From: Hominiventricola aquisgranensis
Lineage (GTDB): Bacteria > Bacillota > Clostridia > Lachnospirales > Lachnospiraceae
Direction: 5' to 3'
NCBI RefSeq assembly: GCF_040096225.1
Contig: NZ_JBBMFC010000002.1
Location: forward strand, 130,738 to 194,737
DNA: 64,000 nucleotides
A model generated the notes under the pieces. It saw only the letters and a program-made list of their open reading frames with translations, was not told the DNA's origin and ran no database searches. The position numbers and the translations under genes are program-made. The number at the start of each line of letters is the position of its first letter. The first letter of the stretch is position 1. Positions 9,335 to 16,237 of the stretch are shown here, piece by piece.

Positions 9335-9357
9335 AATGGAATGATTGGATATCCCCC
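9335..9357. promoter_or_regulatory. C-tract site B (AATGGAAT-N10-CCCCC)
   Basis: AATGGAAT at 9335-9342, ten bases, then CCCCC at 9353-9357 preceded by ATAT. Site C shows the same AATGGAAT-N10-CCCCC layout. It opens the 359-bp gene-free stretch after the first complete importer. Function unknown; operator or transcription-start element by inference. Confidence 0.4.
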
Positions 9358-9393
9358 ACCCCCGCTTGTGAGCAGGAATGACATCTGCTAAAG

Positions 9394-9433
9394 TATAGGA
9401 CAGAGGAAAGGAAAGCCTCAAAAGTCTCCTATA
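9394..9433 (+). other. Stem-loop in the 9.3-9.65 kb intergenic region
   Basis: TATAGGA (9394-9400) pairs with TCCTATA (9427-9433), and inside it GAGG pairs with CCTC. A further small stem AGCAG/CTGCT lies at 9371-9389. With the hairpin at 9460-9495 these make a run of structures downstream of site B that could be an RNA leader; no known riboswitch class was recognised. Confidence 0.45.
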
Positions 9434-9459
9434 AAATCCATATAAAGAATACTTTATCA

Positions 9460-9495
9460 ATGAAAACAGCTGCTTTGGGAAGCAGCTGTTTTCAT
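9460..9495 (+). terminator. 16-bp perfect hairpin, probable terminator
   Basis: ATGAAAACAGCTGCTT (9460-9475) and AAGCAGCTGTTTTCAT (9480-9495) form a perfect 16-bp stem around TGGG. The U-rich part lies within the 3' arm rather than after it. It separates the two importer operons. Confidence 0.7.
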
Positions 9496-9540
9496 GTTCA
9501 GATCATTGATCAAAAGACAGAAACACATATATGATATAAC

Positions 9541-9572
9541 AAAATGGAATGGGTATATACATAAAATGGAAT
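9541..9572 (+). repeat. Direct repeat AAAATGGAAT, 22-bp period
   Basis: AAAATGGAAT occurs at 9541-9550 and again at 9563-9572, exactly 22 bp apart (two helical turns), with a close variant AGAATGGAAT at 9333-9342. The second copy is ten bases before the C-tract of site C. The spacing suggests a binding site for a dimeric activator or repressor; no matching regulator was identified. Confidence 0.4.
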
Positions 9573-9578
9573 ATATCA

Positions 9579-9624
9579 ATAACCCCCCTGAGGGGTTATG
9601 AAGAAAATTGCAAGTTGTTATAAT
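9579..9624 (+). promoter_or_regulatory. Palindromic C-tract operator (site C) overlapping a promoter
   Basis: Perfect arms ATAACCCC (9579-9586) and GGGGTTAT (9592-9599) surround CCTGA. The palindrome covers the putative -35 TTATGA (9596-9601), followed by a 17-bp spacer and -10 TATAAT (9619-9624). This would be the promoter of the second complete importer, 34 bp before its start. A protein bound to the palindrome should affect polymerase binding. Confidence 0.55.
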
Positions 9625-9657
9625 GTATATATTTGAAACTAAGAGGTAGTGTTACAG

Positions 9658-10602
9658 ATGAAAACATATGTATTAAGAAGATTGTTCCAGCTTCTGCCGA
9701 TTCTTCTGGCAATTACATTTTTGTCTTTTGGCATGATGAGGATTGCCGGGAGCGATGTGGTGGAGCAGAAGATGGAAAATACAGGCAGTGATATTTCACA
9801 GGAAGTGGTGGATGCAGCCAGAGAGGAGCTTGGGCTGGACAAACCATTTTTGACACAGTATGTGGTCTGGCTTGGCGGAATCCTGCGAGGAGACATGGGA
9901 ACCAGTTATGTATCCGGTAAACCAGTGTTCTCTACGTTTATTTCCAAGCTTCCGGCAACATTGCTTTTGACAGCCACATCTATTCTGTTGACGATCCTCA
10001 TATCTATTCCACTGGGAATCCTGGCAGCAGTTTATCAGAATCATGTTTCGGATTATCTTATACGGACGTTTAGTTTTATCGGAAATAGTCTTCCAAACTT
10101 TTTCGTATCGCTTTTATTGATGTATCTGTTTGCTATTCGGCTTGGATGGTTTCCGGTCATTGCAACGGGTGTCAGTCTGAAGAGCGTTGCTATGCCAGCG
10201 ATTACACTGGCTATTGCCATGAGTGCAAAGTATCTTCGTCAGGTAAGAGCAACGGTGTTGGATGAATTAAGCAAGGATTATGTGGTTGGTGCGAAAGCAA
10301 GAGGTATCAAATTTTCCAGAACATTGTGGGGGAGTGTGATGAAAGCTTCCCTGGTGACGATCATGACGCTTCTGATGCTGTCGGTGGGAAGTCTTCTTGG
10401 AGGAACTGCCATTGTAGAATCCATCTTTATGTGGGATGGCGTGGGAAAGATGGCGGTGGATGCTATCAGCATGCGTGATTATCCCATTATACAGGCCTAT
10501 GTCATGTGGATGGCGATCATTTATGTGGCAGTCAATCTCCTGACCGATATTTCTTATCGATTTCTGGATCCAAGGATCCGTCTGGGAGGTGATAAGGAAT
10601 GA
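9658..10602 (+). CDS. Peptide/nickel ABC transporter permease (OppB/NikB type)
   Basis: A 314-aa permease opening MKTYVLRRLFQLLPILLAIT, with about six membrane segments. It has the family box VVDAAREELGLDKPFLTQYVV and an EAA loop near GSVMKASLVTIMTLLMLSVGS. ATG 9658 is used because AGAGGT lies about 10 bp upstream; an in-frame GTG at 9649 overlaps that ribosome site. First gene of the third transporter operon, preceded by site C and a good -10. It overlaps the next gene by 4 bp. Confidence 0.93.
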   Translation: MKTYVLRRLFQLLPILLAITFLSFGMMRIAGSDVVEQKMENTGSDISQEVVDAAREELGLDKPFLTQYVVWLGGILRGDMGTSYVSGKPVFSTFISKLPATLLLTATSILLTILISIPLGILAAVYQNHVSDYLIRTFSFIGNSLPNFFVSLLLMYLFAIRLGWFPVIATGVSLKSVAMPAITLAIAMSAKYLRQVRATVLDELSKDYVVGAKARGIKFSRTLWGSVMKASLVTIMTLLMLSVGSLLGGTAIVESIFMWDGVGKMAVDAISMRDYPIIQAYVMWMAIIYVAVNLLTDISYRFLDPRIRLGGDKE

Positions 10603-11462
10603 ATCAGGAGCAACAAGTAACTGTCCGTATCCAGAAAGTGAAGAAGAACCGGATCTGGATGAAATTGATTGTATTTGCAGGATTGGCAGCAGCACTACTG
10701 CTGATTACGATTTTTGCAAAGTATATCTGTCCCTATGATCCTTATGCACAGGATCTGACGCAGGCCATGCAGCCGCCCAGTGCAGCTCATCTGATGGGAA
10801 CCGATACTTATGGTCGGGATATGCTGTCCCGTGTTCTGATCGGAGCACAGACCAGTATTTCGTCCACGTTTGCGCTGGTAGCGATCATTACCGTATTTGG
10901 AACGGTAGTTGGAATTTTCTGTGGTTATTATGGTGGAATTGTTGATTCCGTGATGATGAGAATTTCAGATGTGTGTCTGGCATTTCCGGGTCTTGTATTT
11001 GCTATGACAGTTGCGGCTATCCTGGACGGAGGAGTCAGGAATGCGGTTATCGCACTGGCTTTGATCAGCTGGCCCAAATATTCCAGAATTGCAAGAGGAC
11101 AGACATTATCCATAAAAAATCTGCCGTATATGCAGGCTTCCCAGTTGGCTGGAGATTCAGTTTTACAAATGATTTTCCGACATGTACTTCCGAATATCGC
11201 AGGACCGATCCTGGTTACTTCTATGCTGGATATTGGTACCATGATGATGGAGATTGCAGGATTATCGTTTTTGGGGTTGGGAGCCCAGCCTCCGGTGGCA
11301 GAGTGGGGAAGCATGATGAGCAGTGGCAGGAGCATGCTGCAGACCTATCCATGGATCGTATTATCTCCGGGATTGGCCATCTTTGTATCAGTTGTGATAT
11401 TTAACCTTCTGGGTGATACGATCCGTGATTATATGGATCCGAAGAACACTCGTTCAAGGTAG
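10599..11462 (+). CDS. Peptide/nickel ABC transporter permease (OppC/DppC type)
   Basis: A 287-aa permease with a 25-residue basic N-terminal tail before the first helix. The family box HLMGTDTYGRDMLSRVLIG follows it, and the EAA-like loop is at HVLPNIAGPILVTSMLDIGT with FLGLGAQPPVAEWG. A strong GGGAGGTGATAAGGA region precedes the ATG, which overlaps the previous stop. Partner of the permease upstream. Confidence 0.93.
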   Translation: MNQEQQVTVRIQKVKKNRIWMKLIVFAGLAAALLLITIFAKYICPYDPYAQDLTQAMQPPSAAHLMGTDTYGRDMLSRVLIGAQTSISSTFALVAIITVFGTVVGIFCGYYGGIVDSVMMRISDVCLAFPGLVFAMTVAAILDGGVRNAVIALALISWPKYSRIARGQTLSIKNLPYMQASQLAGDSVLQMIFRHVLPNIAGPILVTSMLDIGTMMMEIAGLSFLGLGAQPPVAEWGSMMSSGRSMLQTYPWIVLSPGLAIFVSVVIFNLLGDTIRDYMDPKNTRSR

Positions 11463-11489
11463 ATATAAATAAAAGCAGGGAGTAAAAAT

Positions 11490-13088
11490 ATGAAAAAGAG
11501 AACAGGAAAAATTCTTGCATTACTGCTGTCACTGACTATGGTGGCAGGTGCCATGGCAGGCTGTGGTTCAGAAAAGGCTGACAGTACAAGTGGTACACAG
11601 ACAGAGGCAACAACCAGTGCAGATACAGCTGGTAAGAAAACATTTGTCTTTGGAGATACCACCTTCAATGCAGAAAATGAGGAATCCAACATTGATCCGC
11701 ACAGCGCATACTGCGGATGGGCATGTATACGTTATGGCGTTGGAGAAACTTTGATGAAGATCAATGACTCCATGCAGCTGGAGCCATGGATCGCAGAAGG
11801 ATATGAGCTGGTAGATGATCTTACCTGGAAGATTACACTGAAAGATGGAGTGTGCTTTTCCAATGGAAAGTCCTGTGATGCAGAAGCAGTAAAGAAATGT
11901 CTGGAAGATCTGGTTGCAGTGCATGAGCGTGCAGCAGGAGATCTGAAGATTGATTCTATGGAAGCGGATGGTCTGGTGCTGACGATCCACACAACGGAAG
12001 CATGTCCAAGCCTTATGAACTATCTCTCTGAGCCTTATGGCTGTATTATCGATATGGATGAGGGTGTGACCGAGGATGGAATCGTGGTAGGCACCGGTCC
12101 TTTTGTGGCAACGGAGCTGGTGACCGATGATCATCTGAATCTTGTGAAAAATGAGAATTACTGGGATGGAAATGTGAATGTAGATGAGATTACGGTCCGC
12201 ACCATCTCCGATGGCGATACTCTGGCCCTGGCACTTCAGTCAGGGGAGATCAATGCGGCATATGGTATGGCATATGCAAGCTATCCGGTCTTTGAAAATG
12301 ATAATTACCAGTTTACCAGTGTACAGACCAGTCGTTCCTTCTACGTACAGATGAATTACGCATCTCCGGTTGTGGCAGATGATGCAGTCCGTGAAGCCAT
12401 TGCCATGGGTATTGATAAAGAATCCTTCGTCAATGTGCTTCTGAATGGATATGGATATGTGGCAACTGGTGCTTTCCCTGATACAGTAGATTTTGGAGGT
12501 TCTGCACTGCATGCAAAAACCTATGATCCAGAAGGCGCAAAAGAGGTTCTGGAGGCAGCAGGCTGGAAGGACAGCGACGGTGATGGTATTCGTGAAAAAG
12601 ATGGACAGAAGCTGACGATTAAATGGCTGACCTATCCGAGCCGTCAGGAGCTTCCGCTGCTTGCTGAAGCTGCTCAGAGTACTTTAAAAGAAATCGGTAT
12701 GGATGTACAGATCAATGCAACTGCAGATCATAACTCCATCTGGAAAGATACTTCTGCCTGGGATGTCTATGTAGGAGCGAACGTGAACTGTGGTCTGGGA
12801 GATCCGACGAACTTCTTCTCCACACATTGTCTGGATGCATCCACCAAGAACCGTGGACAGTATCACAGTGACAAGCTGGAAGAGCTGGCAGTGCAGCTGA
12901 ACAGCACTTTCGATACAACCGAGAGAAACCAGATCGCAATCGAGATGCAGCAGCAACTTCTGGATGACAATGCGTTTGTATTTTGCTCTTTCCTGAAGAT
13001 GAGCATGATCAGTCAGGCAAATGTGACAGGGCTTACCGCACATGCATGCGATTATTATGAGCTGACAGCAGATCTGGATATCAACTAA
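11490..13088 (+). CDS. Peptide/nickel ABC transporter substrate-binding lipoprotein (SBP_bac_5)
   Basis: A 532-aa family 5 binding protein. The lipobox ends MAGC (Cys25), followed by a Ser/Thr-rich linker. The family core includes NIDPHSAYCGWACIRYGVGE, WKITLKDGVCFSNGKSCDAEAV and AIAMGIDKESFVNVLLNGYG. In this operon it follows the permeases, whereas in the 3.6 kb operon the binding protein comes first. A hairpin after its stop separates it from the two ATPases, which would keep it more abundant than they are. Ligand unknown. Confidence 0.93.
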   Translation: MKKRTGKILALLLSLTMVAGAMAGCGSEKADSTSGTQTEATTSADTAGKKTFVFGDTTFNAENEESNIDPHSAYCGWACIRYGVGETLMKINDSMQLEPWIAEGYELVDDLTWKITLKDGVCFSNGKSCDAEAVKKCLEDLVAVHERAAGDLKIDSMEADGLVLTIHTTEACPSLMNYLSEPYGCIIDMDEGVTEDGIVVGTGPFVATELVTDDHLNLVKNENYWDGNVNVDEITVRTISDGDTLALALQSGEINAAYGMAYASYPVFENDNYQFTSVQTSRSFYVQMNYASPVVADDAVREAIAMGIDKESFVNVLLNGYGYVATGAFPDTVDFGGSALHAKTYDPEGAKEVLEAAGWKDSDGDGIREKDGQKLTIKWLTYPSRQELPLLAEAAQSTLKEIGMDVQINATADHNSIWKDTSAWDVYVGANVNCGLGDPTNFFSTHCLDASTKNRGQYHSDKLEELAVQLNSTFDTTERNQIAIEMQQQLLDDNAFVFCSFLKMSMISQANVTGLTAHACDYYELTADLDIN

Positions 13089-13108
13089 GTTGTATGAATT
13101 TTGATAAC

Positions 13109-13140
13109 GATTCAGAGTCTTGTGCATTAGACTCTGAATC
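13109..13140 (+). terminator. Intercistronic hairpin after the binding-protein gene
   Basis: GATTCAGAGTC (13109-13119) pairs with GACTCTGAATC (13130-13140) around a 10-nt loop. No strong T-run follows (ATTACTGTTT), so it is more likely a partial terminator or RNA-stabilising stem between the binding protein and the ATPase genes. Confidence 0.65.
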
Positions 13141-13161
13141 ATTACTGTTTAGGAGCATAGA

Positions 13162-13953
13162 ATGGGTGACACATTATTGAATTATGATTCTGTGGAGATC
13201 TCTTTTAATGGAACTCCTGTGGTCCATAATATTTCCTTTTCGCTTCGACCAGGCGAAATTCTCGGACTGGTAGGCGAATCTGGAAGCGGAAAAAGTACGT
13301 TGATCAAGGCCGCCATGGGATTGCTGGGTGACAACGGGCTTGTGACCAAGGGAGATATCACATATAAGAGGAAAAACCTTGTGGATATGCCGGAGCATGA
13401 GCTTCGGTCTATCCGTGGTGCAGAGATTGGGATGATCTTTCAGGATGCAGGTGCTTCTCTCTGTCCGATCAGGACCATTGGAAGTCAGATCTATGAAAGT
13501 ATGAAAGCACACGGAAAAATCACAAGGGCGGATGCAAAGATGCGAGCCATGGAGCTTCTGTCAAAACTGAATTTCAAAGAGCCGGAGAGGGTCTGGGACA
13601 GCTATCCTTTTGAAATGTCCGGCGGCATGAATCAGCGTGCAGGTATCGCCATTTCCATGCTGATGAATCCACCGGTATTGTTTGCTGATGAGCCGACCAG
13701 TGCACTGGATGTGGCAGTCCAGCGACAGGTGGTGCAGGAAATGCTTCATGTCCGAGAGCTTTTCGGAACGGCGATCATCATCGTAACCCATGATATCGGT
13801 GTGGTGTCAGCCATGGCAGATACGGTGCTGGTTTTACAGAATGGCAATAAGATGGAATACGGACCGGTGAAAGAGGTGCTGGAACATCCACAGAATGTAT
13901 ATACGAAAGAACTGCTTTCGGCAGTGCCGAAGCTTAGAAGGAGCCAGAACTAA
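13162..13953 (+). CDS. ABC transporter ATPase (DppD/NikD type)
   Basis: A 263-aa nucleotide-binding subunit. Walker A is GESGSGKST, the Q-loop is FQDAGASLCP, the signature is MSGGMNQR, Walker B is VLFADEPTSALD, and the switch is VTHDIG. It lacks the C-terminal oligo_HPY tail. AGGAGC lies upstream of ATG 13162. It pairs with the next ATPase, which begins 1 bp after its stop. Confidence 0.92.
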   Translation: MGDTLLNYDSVEISFNGTPVVHNISFSLRPGEILGLVGESGSGKSTLIKAAMGLLGDNGLVTKGDITYKRKNLVDMPEHELRSIRGAEIGMIFQDAGASLCPIRTIGSQIYESMKAHGKITRADAKMRAMELLSKLNFKEPERVWDSYPFEMSGGMNQRAGIAISMLMNPPVLFADEPTSALDVAVQRQVVQEMLHVRELFGTAIIIVTHDIGVVSAMADTVLVLQNGNKMEYGPVKEVLEHPQNVYTKELLSAVPKLRRSQN

Positions 13954-13954
13954 G

Positions 13955-14713
13955 ATGGAGCCAATATTACAGGTAAATCACTTAAAAAAAGTATTTCATC
14001 AACGTGGGAAACGGGATATTGCAGCAGTAAATGATGTAAGCTTTTGTCTGTATCCAGGAGAAATTCTTGGAATTGTGGGTGAATCTGGAAGCGGAAAGAG
14101 TACAGTTGCAAAGCTGATCACAAGGCTGGAAGATGTGACAGATGGGCAGATCGTTCTGGATGGACAGGATATTACACATTTAAAAGGTTCAGTGCTGAAG
14201 GAAACCTATGGTAAGATTCAGATGGTTTTTCAGAATCCGGTCGGTTCTTTTGATCCAAGAAGGACGTTGGGCGATGGCATTGGAGAAAGTCTGAAAAATA
14301 AAGGGGTTTCCAAAGCAGAGATTCGAGCAAAAGTGGCTGAATTGCTGGAACAGTGTGGCCTGGAACCTGAATATATGGACCGATATCCCCATCAGGTCAG
14401 CGGTGGGCAGTGTCAGAGAGCTGCCATTGCCAGAGCACTGGCGGTGGATCCGAAAGTGATCATCTGTGATGAGGCGACCAGTGCACTGGATGTGACGGTT
14501 CAGAAGCGAGTGATTGATCTGCTTCAGAATTTACAGGAAAATAAGAATCTGTCCTATGTCTTTATCTGCCATAACCTGGCACTGGTCCAGCAGTTCTGTG
14601 ACCGTGTCATCGTTATGAAGGATGGACGGGTCGTGGAAGAAGGAATCCCTGACGAAGTGATCCAGAATCCCAAGGAAGAATATACAAAGATGTTGGTGGA
14701 GTCGGTATTTTAG
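13955..14713 (+). CDS. ABC transporter ATPase (DppF/NikE type)
   Basis: A 252-aa nucleotide-binding subunit. Walker A is GESGSGKST, the Q-loop is FQNPVGSFDP, the signature is VSGGQCQR, Walker B is VIICDEATSALD, and the switch is ICHNLA, where Asn replaces the usual Asp after the His. ATG 13955 is preferred to upstream in-frame starts inside the neighbour because AGAAGGAG lies 11 bp before it. It lacks a Cys-rich tail. Last gene of the third transporter operon. Confidence 0.92.
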   Translation: MEPILQVNHLKKVFHQRGKRDIAAVNDVSFCLYPGEILGIVGESGSGKSTVAKLITRLEDVTDGQIVLDGQDITHLKGSVLKETYGKIQMVFQNPVGSFDPRRTLGDGIGESLKNKGVSKAEIRAKVAELLEQCGLEPEYMDRYPHQVSGGQCQRAAIARALAVDPKVIICDEATSALDVTVQKRVIDLLQNLQENKNLSYVFICHNLALVQQFCDRVIVMKDGRVVEEGIPDEVIQNPKEEYTKMLVESVF

Positions 14714-14743
14714 CAGATGTTTCTTAAAAATCCATAAAATCAG

Positions 14744-14793
14744 TTGACAAATAGTAGTATTTTTTATATTTTATATTTAGGTTAAATGTTAAA
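14744..14793 (+). promoter_or_regulatory. Promoter and likely auto-operator of the sdpR-like gene
   Basis: -35 TTGACA (14744-14749), 17-bp A/T-rich spacer, -10 TATTTT (14767-14772). Downstream are tandem GTTAAA copies at 14781-14786 and 14788-14793, in the position expected for an ArsR-family autorepressor site. The operator role is inferred. Confidence 0.6.
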
Positions 14794-14807
14794 CGAGGTG
14801 AACAAGT

Positions 14808-15092
14808 GTGGGATTACAAAATACCTTGAAGGCGCTGGCAGATCCGATCCGACGGGAGATTCTGAATCTCCTGAAGAATGGACCGCTGTCAGCCGGTGAG
14901 ATCGTGGATCATTTCTCAGTGACAGGTGCGTCTATATCGCGACACTTGTCAGTGTTAAAAGAAGCCGATCTGATCCGTGACCGACGGGAAGGAAAATTTA
15001 TTTACTATGAATTGAATGCCTCTGTGCTGGAGGAGATCATGCTTTGGATCACAGATTTGAAAGGAGAATCAGACCATGATGGAAATGATTAA
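14808..15092 (+). CDS. ArsR/SdpR-family transcriptional repressor
   Basis: A 94-aa winged-helix regulator: MGLQNTLKALADPIRREILN, LSAGEIVDHF, recognition helix region VTGASISRHLSVLKEADLI, then the wing RDRREGKFIYYEL. No Cys or His metal site of the ArsR/SmtB kind is visible, which fits the SdpR subgroup. GTG start with GAGGTG 7 bp upstream. It overlaps the following SdpI-like membrane gene, the standard sdpR-sdpI arrangement, in which the membrane protein is thought to sequester the repressor when it detects toxin. Confidence 0.88.
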   Translation: MGLQNTLKALADPIRREILNLLKNGPLSAGEIVDHFSVTGASISRHLSVLKEADLIRDRREGKFIYYELNASVLEEIMLWITDLKGESDHDGND

Positions 15093-16086
15093 GAAAAACT
15101 GGGGAAAGATCGTGCTTACTTCGGCAGTGGTTCTGGCTGCATCACTGGCGGGAGGGTATGGATGGGTCATGCCGGTGGTTATGCTGGCTGCTCATCTGTT
15201 GTGTCTGCTGTCTGCATTTGGCGATAAACGCATCCATACGCAGAGCAGAAAGGCGCTTGGCATTTTGTTTTGGATCATGCCGGTGGGGTCCGTGCTTCTT
15301 GCAGTGATCAGCCGCATATCAGAGAGTGGTGCCGATGACGATCTGGCTTCACTGATCATGGACTGCGGACTGGGATTTTTGTTTCTTGTTATGGGAAATT
15401 ATATGCCGAAATTTCGCCAGAACGGTGTGATCGGGATTCGTGTGAAGTGGACGCTGGAAAATGAAGAAAACTGGGCAATGACGCATCGGTTTGCAGGAAA
15501 ATGTCTTATGATTGCCGGATGTTGCTGCATTTTGTTTGCATTTCTTCCATTAGGAATGGCAGGTGATCTGCTCTGTATGGCAGCGATTCTGATAGCTGTG
15601 CTGATACCCGGTATCTACTCCTGGAGATATTATAAGAGACAGCTTCAGTCAGGAAAAGTGGAGAAGAAGCCGGTTTCACAGAAAGCACTGATTAGAGGAA
15701 GTATATTTGCAGCAGTGATCATCATATTTTCTGTCTGGGTACTGTTTACAGGAAGCATGCATATGGTGTATGATAAGGAATCATTTACCATAGAGACCCC
15801 TGACTGGAAGAATCTGACCATCTCCTATGATGAGATTACGTCGCTGGATTATCTGGAGGAAGATCCGTCCGGCAACTTTGTGGACAGAAGAACCAACGGA
15901 TTTGGCAATCTGGTGCTGGGGATGGGGACTTTTAAAAATGATCTGTATGGAACTTATATCAGATATACCTACACTTCCTGCCCATCCTGTGTGGTGTTGA
16001 CGGTGGATGGACAGACGGTGGTGCTCAATGGAAAAGATGAGGCTGCCACAAAAGAAATATATGAACGACTGGAATCAACTCGGTAA
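15076..16086 (+). CDS. SdpI-family membrane protein (immunity/signal protein)
   Basis: A 336-aa membrane protein with about six hydrophobic segments. The hallmark SdpI box is at roughly residues 115-135 (NGVIGIRVKWTLENEENWAM, then HRFAGK). The C-terminal 110 residues after the last helix form a soluble domain of PH-like appearance (MVYDKESFTIETPDWKNLTI). In Bacillus subtilis SdpI protects against the SDP cannibalism toxin and binds SdpR; no toxin gene is near here, so it may respond to foreign bacteriocins. The 17-bp overlap with the repressor gene supports co-regulation. Confidence 0.85.
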   Translation: MMEMIKKNWGKIVLTSAVVLAASLAGGYGWVMPVVMLAAHLLCLLSAFGDKRIHTQSRKALGILFWIMPVGSVLLAVISRISESGADDDLASLIMDCGLGFLFLVMGNYMPKFRQNGVIGIRVKWTLENEENWAMTHRFAGKCLMIAGCCCILFAFLPLGMAGDLLCMAAILIAVLIPGIYSWRYYKRQLQSGKVEKKPVSQKALIRGSIFAAVIIIFSVWVLFTGSMHMVYDKESFTIETPDWKNLTISYDEITSLDYLEEDPSGNFVDRRTNGFGNLVLGMGTFKNDLYGTYIRYTYTSCPSCVVLTVDGQTVVLNGKDEAATKEIYERLESTR

Positions 16087-16163
16087 GAGGCTGGAATTTC
16101 TTATATGTCTATGATACAATGATCATGCATATCCGGGTAATTTATTCCTTTTAATCAAAGTAA

Positions 16164-16199
16164 AGCTGGTTTGGATTATATTCCGGACCAGCTGTTTTG
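16164..16199 (+). terminator. Intrinsic terminator after the sdpRI pair
   Basis: AGCTGGTTTGGA (16164-16175) pairs with TCCGGACCAGCT (16182-16193) with two G-U pairs, followed by GTTTTG. It ends only about 40 bp before the helicase start, so the helicase promoter is either within or upstream of the hairpin and is not obvious. Confidence 0.8.
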
Positions 16200-16237
16200 T
16201 TTTGTTGCATAAAACTCATTTACTGGAGAACAGAAAG

